Source: Roridomyces roridus
Taxonomy: Eukaryota > Basidiomycota > Agaricomycetes > Agaricales > Mycenaceae
NCBI GenBank assembly: GCA_029378245.1
Contig: JARKIF010000002.1
Span: forward strand, 1,984,001-2,048,000
Length of the DNA: 64,000 nucleotides
Reading direction: 5' to 3'
Shown here: one piece after another, positions 34,072 through 46,325 of the stretch
Layout of the letters: every line of letters begins with the position of its first letter
How positions within the stretch are numbered: position 1 is the first letter of the stretch
Translations under genes and position numbers: made by a program
Notes under the pieces: generated by a model
The model's input: the letters and a program-made list of their open reading frames with translations, nothing else
The model's database searches: none
What the model was told of the DNA's origin: nothing

Positions 34072-36216
34072 TTACCAAAGCGGCCTGCATGTCGAGAAAT
34101 TGCTCCAGTAGAACCTATTTTGGTGTAAGACCGTCGGAAATGCCTGCGTGTAATCGGTCAGGACGCTTTCAGACTTGAAAGCATCAGCTCACCACCAGCA
34201 ATGGAAATATCGGAGCAGGAGCCCCAAGGGACAAGAAGCCCATCCCCTGCATCTCGTCGATCAGACGCCTTTGCTCGTCTTGCCACACAGCAGTGGCACA
34301 GTATTTAGCAGAGATCAAGAATATTCGTATCTGGAACACAATCAGGCCGAGCATGTACCACGTCGAGATGAGTGGGCGCACATTAGAGTGAGTGGTCATT
34401 AACGCGTGATCCAGGCTTCGCGTCAGATCGTTTCTACAAACAGTCAGCCAACAACAGAGAAGCCAGAATGTACCCACAGTTTGAAAATCATCAAAACTCT
34501 TCTCGGCACGCGCCTCAGAACATCTAATACAGACAATAGTATGCCGTTCTGCACGACCGCGTCCCGAATGGCCTCTTTTTCTTCTTCCGACTGTCGTTTG
34601 AGGTCGATCAACCCAGAGCCGCGCTTGAAGGTTTCAGGGTGTTCCGCTGCACCGGCTGTGTGCGAGCCCTCCAAGTTTGCACGACCAGTGAGTGCGGCTT
34701 CAAACACAGGGTACTATCCATGAGCTCAGCACGAGAAAACGGAGCGCGTCGAGAATGGAAACAAACCAGATCCGGCCAATGTTGCCAACGAGCAATGCAT
34801 ATTTTCGCCGATCGGCAATAGTGGTCGGAGATGCAGGTGATATGAGGGAAAGCCAAAGCTTGGAATAATTCACGCGCAGCTCGGGATCCAAATCAAATAT
34901 TGGCCGTGATCCAAGAGCACAATCTCGAAATTGAGCGGCGATCTTGAGTTGGCTGGAGCTGGACGGATGAGAAGGTTGCCAGGGTGTGGGTCCTAATGGA
35001 AGATACATATATGAGGGAGAGAGATTATAAGAGTGAGACATACAGCGTGGAACCAGCCATTGAGAAGAGTCATTTGGTTGAAGATAGCCGCAAGCTCCAA
35101 CGCGACTCGATTGCGATTTATATCCCATTTTTCTAGATACCTCAGATCATCGACACGCCCTCCCTCGATGAATTCCATGACCAAAACACGTCTGGTTGCA
35201 GACAGAACTTCAGGGATGTAAAGCGTGGTTCGAGTACTCTTGAAGTCCTCTTTGGTTCTCTCCGCATTTGCGGCTTCGTGAACAAAATTCATCTCTAATG
35301 GACCGTTGAGTTCCAGAGAAGCGCAGATATAAAATCACCGGACCTAGAGGCAGATTGGTACGCATCTCGTCCGCAAGCCAGGTGAACTCGAACTGAGGAA
35401 CCAGTACTTGATCCAGCCAAGACTCGACTCGACCACGGCCATGTCTATTTCACAAAATTCCGCGAGGTGTGGGTGTTGGATCTGGTACATAATTAGACCC
35501 CCTTCCCTGGCAAATAAAACGAGTACCTTGACGGCCACCCGTCTGCCAGTCTTGCGATCCCGTCCAACGTGCACTTGAGCCAAAGAGGCCACCCCAATAG
35601 GCACAGGATCGAATTCGTCTACCATCCGTTAGAAAGACGTGTACCAGTCGACCAAGGAGGCTGACCGAATAATTCAGAGACGGGAGCACCCATGTCCTTC
35701 CGGAAAAGAGCTTCCACCTCCTCGTACGGTGTCGGTTCGCACTTGTCCTGCAGGGGCCGCATAGCCGAGGTCCATTCCAGCGGTAATACAGCAACGGCCG
35801 CGAGATGTTGACCCAACTTGATGAAAATCCCCCCGTTCGCAAGCAACGCCTGCAAGACGTGGCCTGCTGAGCGCCTATGGCAATCGGAAACTGCACTACC
35901 CGCCAAAAATTGAATTACGCGCACAATTGAGCCGAAGGATCCCATACCGAAGGTGTTCCTCGTCGGACGCGTATTTCTTTGCAAACGTGATTTTGTAGTC
36001 AATTACGCCCAGCCCAGCTGCGACAATTATTCGAGAGCATCGCACGGCCGCGAGCACGGAGTGCCGAAGTGGATCATAACCAAAATATACGACTCCGGAC
36101 GCAGCAATCAAGGCGGGCAAGACCCAAGTGCGTCGCCTTGTGGCCAGAGGAGGGTATGTAGAGTTGTTGCGCGCGTTGAGGGCTGACCGGAGCAGTCGGA
36201 ATCGAAAGGAGTGCAT
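34072..36216 (-). CDS. ABC1/UbiB-family atypical kinase (ADCK1/Mcp2 type), mitochondrial
   Basis: The Arg-rich N-terminus MHSFRFRLLRSALNARN and a hydrophobic segment (VLPALIAASGVVYFGY) suggest mitochondrial inner-membrane anchoring. The family KxGQ motif appears as GGIFIKLGQHLA. The Ala-rich nucleotide loop follows in VPIGVASLAQVHVG, the VAVK lysine in RRVAVKVQHP, and the hinge-like VLVMEFIEGGRVDDL. The catalytic and metal loops lie in WFHADPHPGNLLIR and VLLDHGQYFDLDPE. Homologues in yeast (Mcp2/Mco76) and humans (ADCK1) act in mitochondrial lipid or coenzyme Q homeostasis. The last exon is uncertain: the long frame stops near 34184, but splicing there could extend it to the stop at 34072. 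Confidence 0.85.
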
Positions 36217-36357
36217 GGGATGTTACGTACGCGGCGGGAGGTCGTGCCATCACTGATCAGTGGTTTCTCTATATCGACAACATAAGCACTACAGTCTGAC
36301 TGCAGGAGACTAAGGTTTGTAAAGCTAGGAATACAGGTGCATGGAAAAATGTATAGT

Positions 36358-38746
36358 CTAGGCACTTTTCCGGAAGAACCCTCCAAACGAACTTGAAATC
36401 CGTTGTGAAGATTGTGCGTCTTGATTTTCGTGCATGGCTTCAGCATAACTGGGGAGACGTTGAAGCGTGAGAAGTAATATCGGGCGACACTCACAGCAGC
36501 TTGTATCGAACAAGTTCCTCCTCCAACTCTTCGTTCCGTAGCCGAGACTTGACCAGCTCGTTCTTGAAGCAAAGATGATAAATGTGCACCAATACAAGAT
36601 GCTTGATACGCACCAATACCTGCACATGCTCTGTACTCATCTGCGCCAAGCTCGATTCTAGAGTTTTTACAGAATTCGAGAGGAGCCGGTTGCTACTTCG
36701 GAGCTCGTCGACCTCCAAGGCGTGTTTGTTCGTCTCGCGCTAGATCGAGTGTCAAAGGGTGAGGATGTTTTCAACAATGATAGACGAACCACAAGGTCCT
36801 CGTATTCGTGCCGATACGAGTCCAACATGAAAGGTGTGATACGCAGAGAAACGGCATCCTGTACAAATTCGTCGACGCGGTATTGTGGTTGCGCCTCATC
36901 GCCCTCTGTTTCGATCTGAATTGCGATAAGTATACTTCAAACAGCGTGTGAGCCACATACTTTGTAACGGTCGAATAGCTTGGTGTTCAGAAATGACAGG
37001 ATTTGGTCGAATTTCAATGCAAGCAAGAGGTCTTCATTCTTCATGAGGAGCATGACACTGAATCCAAATATGGCTTCAATGCCACTGGCCAAACAATTGT
37101 CGTATATTCGAAATACAATGTCCAAGGGAAACCTAGGCGCAAGTCAGAAAGTCATCTCACGACGGGATCACACACACCGGTAACTGAACATCTGGAGAAA
37201 GTGTGAGGGCAACGCGCAGGGTTCAGTAGAATAAATGGACCGTCAAGAACCACTGCGAAGCATACATGCTTGTTTTCACCCCTTGGCGAAGGAAATGGAC
37301 ATGCAATACTGGAGTAGTTCCTCGATCAAGCGATCGAACTATGGCACGTTGAGGAGACATCGTAGCGGAGGATCCAAGCGTACCTGGAACTGAAGGGAGT
37401 TGTGATTACTGAGTAAACCGAAGATAGAACTCACTAGTCTCAGCTGCAGCTTGGGCATTTCTGGAAGAAAATGACCGCGAAGATCATAAACTTCCATCAA
37501 TCTGACAAGTAAAGAGAAAGCTTCTTCGTCAGGCATCTGAATCGAGTTGAGCCGCAAGCTCAAAGAACAAACGTGGGACTGACATTGAGGAGAAGAATGG
37601 CAACGACGAATGGAAGCCCTTGACAATATCCGACAGCTTCATCGTGGCTAGGTCGCGTCAGCTATCCTTCATGGATGGACACTTTGAAAGACGTGCATTG
37701 AGTATGCTTTGAGAACATTGAAAAGGTTTTCTTGTCCAATGCCTTGTCCGTCGGTAAAGAAATCTCACAGAGGGTTTGAATGAAAGAACGAATAGCGAAG
37801 CATACATCCTTACCATGGTGAGGAAATGTCCTGCCCAGATCTCTTGTAATGGCTTTCTCGTGAGAACTGGTCTCTTTCAAGAGTTTCAGATAGGTGGTTT
37901 CTAGCTCCTGATCCTTTGACGCTGCCCTGCGACATGGTAAGAATGGTGAATGTATCTCGTTGTAGAATGTACATTAATTGCCACATCATCCCTAGGAACA
38001 GTAAGAGCCAGGAGATATTCAGACGTAGAACGAACCTCGGAGAGTTGCAGGAATGCCTCTTGCAATCGCCTGGGCAAGCGCCTCGGGTCGTTCGGATGCG
38101 AACCGCTGATAATCTAGGCTCATTCCAGTCGACGCAAGGACACGCAGCCAATACCACAGACCAGATATCACAGCACCCCAGAAATCTACGAGCATGCTCA
38201 GAAGGGATCTCTTGAAACAGAGCAGCGGGCGCACCCCAGTCTATTGCCTCGGCAGCGTCGTGATGGTCGCCCTTCCGCGTCGTCTTTCTGCTTGCGAGCG
38301 AATTCTTCCTGAAGTTTGTGTTGCCCGTCGAGACTTGACCGGTTTGATCGAGAGTCAGGCTCTATTCGGGCCAGCAGAAACGGCGCGACATTGTTCGTCG
38401 CAACAGGTGTAGGTTGAACGATGGTGCTGCTGGAGGCAGAATATTTGTGTGACCGTTGACTGGGCTGAATGGACATTATGCATTGCTCTAGTCCCTTCCA
38501 CGAGAACGTACCCCTGCCTCAGCGGAGGTCGACGAGTCCTGAGCCGCTTCGCGATCTACTTGGCGCGTCAGCGGCTGGTGAATCTGGCGGTTCGGAGTGG
38601 GTCAGAGCAATCGGCGAGAGCGCAACTTCGTCGTCAAGCGCGACATCGTCTAAATCCGATGATTCTGTGGCGACTGAGTCGCGAGTAGAGTTGTGGAATG
38701 TCTGGCCAGGCCGTGGACCGGGTGAGAGGAGGGCCTCCAGAGACAT
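36358..38746 (-). CDS. GYP5: TBC-domain Rab GTPase-activating protein (Gyp5 type)
   Basis: Stimulates GTP hydrolysis on Rab/Ypt proteins of the secretory pathway. The N-terminus MSLEALLSPGPRPGQ is Ser/Asp-rich and disordered. The TBC domain begins ARGIPATLRGMMWQLM. The arginine-finger motif is ITRDLGRTFPHH and the glutamine-finger motif is GYCQGLPFVVAILLLN. These are followed by LMEVYDLRGHFLPEMPKLQL, ASQWFLTLFSYRFPLDIVFR and FDQILSFLNTKLFDRYK. A C-terminal coiled coil (KTLESSLAQMSTEHVQVL to RLRNEELEEELVRYKLLY) ends SFGGFFRKSA, matching Gyp5/Gyl1 architecture. The start is the ATG at 38746 in a good Kozak context (GCCACCATG); the in-frame upstream codon at 38779 is GTG. Many introns make inner exon edges approximate. 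Confidence 0.87.
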
Positions 38747-38894
38747 GGTGGCCGCGAGTTGGCCGAGAACATCTTTCACCGGCTTCCCTTTTCCACCTTG
38801 TACACCGAGAAGCCCTTTTCTACAAGTTACATTCTAGTCATGGTACAGTGTCTTGCTTATTTTACAGTGCGGCAATAAAAAAGGTCCATGGGTA

Positions 38895-39498
38895 TCAGCT
38901 GCTTTCCTCTCCGAGCAAAGAGTCGGCCGAAGCGCGTCGCGCTCGCGTGTCCTCTGGAGGCTCTAGCTCGGCGAGTTCAAGCAAGAAAAGTTGCTCTTTC
39001 CATCGTTCAGACGTCTCGTGAGCGCGAACAATCTTGAATCCCAGGTATTGACTGCATTTGGCACAAGTTATCTCTGCGAGGACGGTCAGCGCAAGACCGG
39101 CTGCGGCAGCGAAGAACCCACCACTTAATGTGTGTGCACCCGTATTCATGAGCTGAACAGTAGCAGGGGCAAGCCGGACGTTGTACCTGCTTCGAGTCAG
39201 CACGAGAAAGCAGACCGGATTCGTCCACGCACGTTTCGGTGAACAACGAGGCCTTGCCCGAAAATCCCTTGAAACTACGCGATTCTGGGGGTATCTTGCA
39301 ATGCCGGTCAGTCTTGAACGTAAATTCGGATGGAGAACACACCTCCGAGTCGGGGAACATGCAGTTGAGAGAGCTGATGCTACTTCCGCATTGTTTACAC
39401 GCAAGTGCTAAGGGGATTTTGGGCAGAGGTCGCGATAGATGGCGCGTGCGGGGGATTGAAGGCAAGCGGCGGGGGCTCTTGGGCGGGTCCGATTCCAT
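38895..39498 (-). CDS. Mis18/Yippee-domain protein (possible centromere factor)
   Basis: Small protein starting MESDPPKSPRRLPSIPRTRH. A CxxC pair in LALACKQCGSSI is followed by FTFKTDRHCKIPP, FKGFSGKASLFTET, then after one intron YNVRLAPATVQLMNTGAHTL and a second CxxC in ITCAKCSQYLGFKIVRA. Two CxxC knuckles with a YLGxK motif are the Yippee/Mis18 zinc fold. The spacing and basic N-terminus resemble Mis18, which deposits CENP-A nucleosomes, more than Yippee. The intron donor is GTGCGT and the acceptor CGAAGCAG just before TACAACGTC. The tail is acidic and ends DSLLGEESS. It lies between GYP5 and the divergent allantoinase gene. Function is assigned by fold only. Confidence 0.68.
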
Positions 39499-39629
39499 GG
39501 AAGGCGTGGTGTAATCTGCGCGTCAAGAATGGGCTTTATATGGTAGCCCATCCGTTTCACAAGGCCGAGCAAAGTTGAGATCTGCACAGATCACGCGCAG
39601 CCACATCTTTGATATCATTCCCAACTTGA

Positions 39630-41348
39630 ATGTCTGCCACAACGATAGTCACAGGTCTCCGTGTTCTCCTCCCAGGTATACCGCCTCATCTGTTCTCGGC
39701 TTCCCAATAATACAGCACTTCCCAGGCAACTCCCTTCCTCGGCCGGCCACTCTCACCATTACAGACGGCAAAATCACAGCAATCGACGAAACTTATCGCA
39801 CGCGAGACACGACTTCGGATCAGGTCAAATGGGTAGACGCGGGGGAGCGCGTCGTAATTCCTGGTGTCGTCGAGTGCGCAAGTCAATGCACTGCCCCGTG
39901 GCGCTATTTTAATTTCCCCACAGTGCTCACGTCCATCTCAATGAACCTGGTCGCACAGACTGGGAGGGATTCGAAACTGGAACAAAGGCAGCAGCCTCGG
40001 GAGGCGTGACCTGTGTCGTGGACATGCCTCTCAACTCAATTCCACCGACATGCACTGTCGCCAATTTAGAATTGAAGAGAGCTGCCGCAAGCAACAAATG
40101 CCATGTTGACGTCGCTTTCTGGGGTGCGCTTCGAAATCCGATATACCATTGGCTTGATTTAACCCGAGTCAGGGGGCGTTATTCCTGGAAATCAGGTAGT
40201 AGCCAATGTCCGGCAAAAAATGGTCCACTTATATCGCTGCTGTCAGGATCATCTCAGCCCACTGGTTGACGCGGGCGTCAAAGGATTCAAATGCTTTCTA
40301 ATTGACAGTGGCGTCGAGGTGCGCGTGGAGACCATCATCATGAACAGCACTCACGTCCTACCCAGGAATTCCCGTGCGTGTCAGAGTCAGACACACGCAA
40401 AGCGATGGAAGTCCTGCAGGTACCATTTTTGCGCATCTACCTGATCATCTGACATGACTCTCGCAACAGCATTCTCCCTCGACTGTTCTTTTATTCCACG
40501 CCGAACTGGATAGCGCCCCGTCCGATCCCAAGCCTACCCAGCCCTCTACCATGTACTCGACTTTCCTCGACTCTCGTCCGCCAAAGTTGGAGACCGATGC
40601 CATCTCTCTGATCACTCGACTGCAGCGCTCCTACCCCTCACTGCGATGCCACATTGTTCATCTATCTACAGCCTCAGAAGGCGCCCTATCTCTGATCCGG
40701 GAAGCGAAATCCGCCGGCCTCAAGCTCACCGTGGAGACCTGCTTCCATTATCTATGTCTGTCTGCTGATGATATACCCTCCGGCCATCCGGAGTTCAAAT
40801 GCTGTCCCCCCATCCGTGAACAAAATAACCGCCAGTTGCTATGGGAAGCTTTGCTGGACGGCACCATCGACTGCGTCGTATCTGATCACAGTCCGTGTGT
40901 GACTGAATTGAAGAAGATGGATGAAGGCGATATAATGGGTGCATGGGGAGGCATCAGTACCCTTGGTTTGGGGCTCAGTTTGTTGTGGACTGAGGGATCC
41001 AAGAGAGGGGTACCCGTGGCCCGCATCCTTGAATGGACGAGCGCCAAAACAGCGGAACACGCAGGGCTGGGAGACGTCAAAGGCCAATTCAAGGTCGGAT
41101 ATGACGGCGATTTCGTTATTTGGGACCCTGACGCTGAATTCACGGTGAGTCGCGGGCTTCGGCAGTCAATTCAAACCTCAATTTTCCGTTTATAGGTCAC
41201 CAAGGAGTTGCTTCAGTTCAAGAACAAGCTATCACCGTATGAGGGGATGACGCTCCGTGGTCGCGTTTCTTCCACTTGGGTTAGGGGCACTCGGGTGTAC
41301 GATAGCGAGGAAGGATTCGGTGCTACTGCCTCCGGTCGCCTGCTTTAG
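39630..41348 (+). CDS. DAL1: allantoinase
   Basis: Opens allantoin to allantoate in purine degradation, using a binuclear metal centre of the cyclic amidohydrolase fold. It starts [16 protein letters not shown]; intron 39676-39725 leads to [20 protein letters not shown]. The signature [19 protein letters not shown] carries the first metal His pair. [36 protein letters not shown] (likely carbamylated Lys), [23 protein letters not shown] and [17 protein letters not shown] complete the catalytic set. The C-terminus is [20 protein letters not shown] then [15 protein letters not shown]. All splices keep frame. It is divergent from the Mis18-like gene across 131 bp, which contains a TATA-like TTTATATGG near 39535, and convergent with the acyl-CoA ligase gene. 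Confidence 0.95.
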
Positions 41349-41436
41349 AAGAACAGATGTATCAATTGTATCTCTCCATTGTCAAGGTGACGGCTGGTTT
41401 GATGAGAATTCGTATGGTATTCGTGAGGTACAACAT

Positions 41437-43324
41437 TTATAGCTTAGCCTTGGGGCCACTCTTGGCCATTTCACGGAGATCCTTGCGCAAAATCTTTCCC
41501 GAGGCGGATTTGGGAATCGCAGGCACAAACACAACGCCACCACGTAGTTGCTTGTGACTCGCGAGTCGACTCTTGACAAAGTCTTGAATTTCCTTCGCGC
41601 TGACGGGAGCCTGTTCAGAGACCACGACATACGCCCGTGGAACCTCTGTGGCCTCATTCTCGTCATATACGCCGATGACCCCTGCATCCAGGATCTTCGG
41701 ATGGTCGATCAGAACTGCTTCTAGTTCTGCAGGAGCAACCTGCAGCCCTTTATACTTGATCAGCTCTTTCTTACGATCCTAGGCGATCGATGAGCGACAG
41801 ATGCGGGACGGTAAAATGCACCAAACGTACCACAATGTGCAATCGGCCGTCTTTGAAGACACCAATGTCTCCCGTGCAAAGATATCCATCCTTAAAAGAT
41901 CCCGCATTCGCCTCGGGATTGTTGTAATAACCCTTCGTCACTAACGGCCCGTGTACCAAAACTTCTCCTGGTACGTTCGGGGGACAGTCCTTGCCGTCGT
42001 CATCGACAAGTCTGGAAAGCAATCAACGAACGCTCGCTGGAAAGCAAGCCTCCGACATGCCTTAATTTACAGTGCGGAAGAAGAGGACCAACACTTCCAG
42101 AAGTATCCTCGATATTCACGTCCCCACCGGTAACAGAACCAGTGGTTTCTGACAGCCCCCACGTCTGCGCAAGGAACACCCCAAGCTTATTGCTGACACT
42201 GATTTGTAACTCCTTTCCCAAAGGCGCGGCGCCACCTTTGCAGAGGTGAGATTGACAGCACGTGGAGATGAACACGTACCTGTAGCCGCCTTCAATGTCC
42301 TGAACTGGTCCGTGACGAATGGTGCTTTGTTGATCAGCACGTAGATGGGTGGGACAGTGAAGAACGTCGTGATTTCGAGAGCACGGTTGTACTTCAAGAA
42401 ATCCATAAAGTCAAACTTCGGCATCCAATAAGTGGTACCGCCGTTGTAAAATGGAATAACGAAATATCCCTGGACACCTGCGATGTGCGCCGCAGGGAGG
42501 TGGGCCAACGTTCTATAGTCCCATCTGCCCTCTTTCTCCCAGTGGTCACGCAGTCGCAAGCCCGTGATAAACGCGCTCCAGACCAGGTTCGTATGCGACA
42601 TGATGACACCTGCGGAGAGTTATTGAGCTTGAAACATCTCCAGCAACAAACCAACCTTTGGCTGTACGCTCGTCAGTTTATACTCTCCACGGTGAGAGAA
42701 AAGGGGCGCACGTGGTCCTGTGGTGCCTGAGCTGTAGAGTAGACATATAACGCTGTTCTCGAGCTTCTCCTGGCTCGTCACGCGTTCCCAGTCGAGCTCC
42801 GTTTCACCAACGATGTTGCGAGCGGACGGGTCGGCTAGCATATGCAGACACCATCGTGGTTGGAAAGAATCAAGGACCAGACAACGATCGTCTGGTACCC
42901 CGGAGAGTTGCGCAGCAGCGACCAACAGAGGTTTGGTCGCGGGACACGAGATACAGAGCTTGGCAGAACCCTGTTGAATTTGCCTGGCCAATTCCTCTGG
43001 TTTGAAGGAGGCGGAGGCCTGAGAAGCGACACCGCCAGCAGCGATAACGGCGTAGAAGAGGATCGGGAGCATTCTCTGACCGGCAGAAACGACCACCACG
43101 ACATCTTTGCCACTACCGTGCTTGCCTATTCCCAGCTCACGAAGCGCGGACGCGATCCTGCGCGTTAAAATGCGCGCGGCAGCCTTGGTGATTCCATTTG
43201 ACGGGTTGGCAGCGTCGGTGTGTAGCACTGTGTCTTCGGCAGCCAGACAGTACTGCGAGTCAAAGAGCAGAGATAGTAGGTCCAGCTGGGGTACTGGGGG
43301 CGCAGGATCCGAGGTATAAATCAT
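41437..43324 (-). CDS. 4-coumarate-CoA-ligase-like acyl-CoA synthetase, peroxisomal (PTS1), copy A
   Basis: ANL superfamily adenylating enzyme. The AMP/ATP-binding P-loop is LLYSSGTTG, reached through an intron to [14 protein letters not shown]. Later motifs are [24 protein letters not shown], the hinge [11 protein letters not shown], and the catalytic Lys motif [13 protein letters not shown]. The C-terminal tripeptide is AKL, a peroxisomal PTS1 signal. The N-terminal half ([20 protein letters not shown]) fits a 4CL-like fold. The substrate may be a fatty, aromatic or jasmonate-precursor-like acid; sequence alone does not decide. A second PTS1 ligase gene lies about 8 kb away on the same strand (49497-52097) but the two are divergent, so they are not a recent tandem pair. 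Confidence 0.9.
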
Positions 43325-43493
43325 GGAAGCAATGAAGGCCGCCGTCTCTGGCCTCTGTATTTAAATTCCATGAGAACTCACGGTCGGTTGCTCAATGCCG
43401 GTGTGGGGTAAGAACAAAGCAGTCAGCTGAATGCGGGGAAGTTGATCATTTGATTGACAGTTTCCTTTCGGGTCCTTGATCTCTGGTGCCCTC

Positions 43494-44445
43494 ATGCTTG
43501 CAGCATTCACCTCCTTGCTGGTCGCTGGCCTCGCAGCAGCAGCAGCTGCAGACGCCGGTGCCCAACCCAGTCACTCTTCCTCCAGAAATGGTACCACAAT
43601 GATTGTGCTTTACGCTTGTACTGCTGGCGTCTCGGCGCTGTTCGTCGCCATTATCGGTGCGCTAAAGTAGGTTTCTACTGACTTGTGCCACCTGACGGCG
43701 CAAAAAAAGTCTCCGGGGTACGGAAGGCGGTCTTACTTCTACCTCGACTGAACCTATACAGGCCATCAGAGCCATTCGGCATCCAGAGAGGTACGGCAGG
43801 CACGCGGGCGACGGCGAAAATTGGGGCCCTACTACAGCCCGAGGTAGGGTCGTTTCTCGAACCATAGAATATCCTTATGCCCTACTCAGGCTTGACGCGT
43901 GCCATCCTTGACACGTTTCCTACCATAAAATTCACCAGGCAAGAGAGGAAAGACATCGAAGCACAGCCCAAGCCAGCCCTGGAACTGGTTGCCCCGCCGT
44001 CGGACCCTCCAACTCGTGCGACCTTTTCTGTGCCTGTGGTCGAGACGCAGCCCGAGCCCGGTCCTTCGTCGCCATTGGATGATGCTATTCCGGATGCCAT
44101 AGGCCGGGAAACATGCCCCATTTGCATCCTTGACTTTGAAGAGGGCGACGACCTCCGTGTATTACCATGTGAAGGCTCTCATCGCTTTCACACGACCTGC
44201 GTCGACCGCTGGCTCCTCGAGCTATCAACCGCTTGTCCTATTTGCCGTCATGGTACCGTTGAAATCTATCTCTGTTTTATTCTCATGACCCGCTAGATTT
44301 CATTACTTTGGAAAACATGATTTCAGCTAGCTACGAGGATCTCGACGCGAGCAATCGTCGAAGCAGCGGGCTCCGGAGATTGTCCAGGTATCTCCGTTTT
44401 GCCAGACATCGACGCGTTGAGCCAGATGAAGAATTGGACGAGTGA
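43494..44445 (+). CDS. membrane-anchored RING-H2 ubiquitin ligase
   Basis: The start codon at 43494 opens a signal-like segment MLAAFTSLLVAGLAAAAAAD, then a transmembrane helix TTMIVLYACTAGVSALFVAI. Introns lead to AIRAIRHPERYG and ARGLTRAILDTFPTIKF. A Pro/Glu-rich spacer precedes a canonical RING-H2: CPIC, then LPCEGSHRFHTTCVDRWL, then TACPICRH, giving the C3H2C3 ligand order. The tail ends RHRRVEPDEELDE. This layout (signal peptide, single TM, short conserved LTRAILDTFP motif, C-terminal RING) is a recurrent basidiomycete type with unknown substrates. RING-H2 proteins of this kind usually ubiquitinate membrane cargo. It is divergent from acyl-CoA ligase A across 169 bp. Confidence 0.85.
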
Positions 44446-44635
44446 TTTCTCTGGCACATTTTCTATAGCATTCTGTAATCATACACGTCTGTACACGTTC
44501 CTGTACTATTTACTTACTGCGCTCTGTGAATTGCTTTTTGGTGGCAGTGTCGATCAGTGAGACGCGTCTTCATCGATCATCTTCATCTCTCCTTCAACAT
44601 CATCCACTTAGCAACGCGTTCAGGACGTGGATTCC

Positions 44636-46229
44636 ATGGAAAATCTAGTCGCCGCCATATATCATGAACAGCAAGAACCAGGATCTATGCTCTGCGCTCA
44701 ACATGCCTTGAATTCACTTTTGCAAGGAAACTATGTGGGTATCCCCTCTCTACTTTTCACCTCATTCAGCTTTGTCGTAGTTCTCAGCCCCGGATCTGTC
44801 GGAAATCGCGCGGAATTTGGACGAACTGGAAGAGAGCTATGATGCCGACAACCCGGGGACCCGCAGTGGCAACATGGACGATTCTGTGCGCAAAAGATGG
44901 CAGGCGCGAATTGTGGATTCTCATTTTCCTACAGGGCTTCTTCTCTGTGCAAGTGCTGGATAATGCACTCAAAGTTTGGGACTTCAAGTCATATTTCATC
45001 ATCAAGTCATATTGCGGAAACTCACAGCTTCCGCAGTCTTGCTCGATGGCGCGCAGAAGAGATGCGCTCGTTTCATGATCATCCCGAGTGCGTGGGGTAG
45101 CAGACTCCAGGCATAAATTCTGAACAGCGGCATTTCAGGACCCAATTGGCTTTCATTCTGAATTATGAACAACACTGGTTTACACTGCGTCGTTTTGGAC
45201 CCCATTGGTTCAATCTCAACTCTTTCTCCAAGCCAGAGTGGGTGTCGAACCTCTATTTAGGTTTAGGTGCTCAGTCTCTCTTTCCGCTGGAGCCTTTTCT
45301 CACAAATTCAGTTATTCAACAGGCTGAGGCAGACGGTGAACCTTCTGTCGTTACCGTCACTCGTTATGTGCTGACGCCCAACCAGGATATTCCGTTTTCG
45401 CCGTCACACCCATTGATCCTGCATCAACGCCCACATTGCCCCACACCATGGCTGACGACTTGGCTGCCACTATCCCCGAGCCTCAATCCGGAAGCAGGCC
45501 CGATATTCGGTCCTTTACCTCTCGGGACGGTTCCGCGGCCATTGAAGGACTGGAGGACGAGGACTATGAACTTCAAGCCGCTTTACAAGCCTCGCTGATG
45601 GGAGGCGATCCCGATGAACTCCCTCCACTTGAGCGCCATACAGTCCCTCTTCCTACCTGGGGCGAACCTTCCTCAGCCGACCCAGTTCCTGGCCCGTCTA
45701 CAGATGCTGATCCCGTCTCGGCGACCATGGAACGGAACCGTAGACTTCTTGAGAGGATGAAGGCGGAGCAAGAAGAGGCACAACGGCAGCTGTGGGCCGA
45801 GGGCGGCGGGATGAGAGTCGACCAGGAGCGTGAGACGGAAGAGGAGATGATTCGGCGTGCAATTGAGGAGAGCGAAGCTTCGGCGCGACTCGAAGGGCAC
45901 GGAAATCCGGAGGACGCGTCTTCAGAGGAAACTGCTGCCCCACCGCGTTTCGCTCAAGAGAGGGTTTACGACGACGACGATGCCGAACTCCGTGAGTTTC
46001 TTGCTTGCTGGATCATATTTTTCCTGACCATTTTCCCGCAGAGGCCGCGCTCAAGGCTTCACTGGAGCAATTGCCCGAAGGGTGGTCCTTACCTGAGGGA
46101 GCGCCTGTCGCAACTACCGCTGAGCCGATGGATCTGGAACCAGATGCCGCTGATGCCGAGGAGCTGCCTGCAGAGAATGTTAGTGTAGATGAGCTCCGGA
46201 GGAGGAGACTTGCGAGATTCGGCGCTTAG
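44636..46229 (+). CDS. ataxin-3-type Josephin deubiquitinase with three UIMs
   Basis: Cysteine protease that trims ubiquitin chains. The Josephin domain starts MENLVAAIYHEQQEPGSMLC, with the catalytic Cys in SMLCAQHALNSLLQG. It continues SVQVLDNALKVW, RWRAEEMRSFHDHPE, the catalytic His in NYEQHWFTLRRF and the catalytic Asn in WFNLNSFSKPEW. The C-terminal half has three ubiquitin-interacting motifs: EDYELQAALQASLMGG, EEEMIRRAIEESEASAR and DDAELQAALKASLEQL (the last after an intron). It ends LARFGA. No glutamine repeat is present, unlike human ataxin-3. The start is the ATG at 44636; the upstream in-frame codon at 44627 is GTG. Confidence 0.93.
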
Positions 46230-46325
46230 AAAGGAAATGTAACTCGTGTGCCGCGCCAAGACGTGTCGCTGCGTGGTGTTTACGTACACGCCCTCAGAGG
46301 CTACGCAAACCTATTCCAGACTTCC

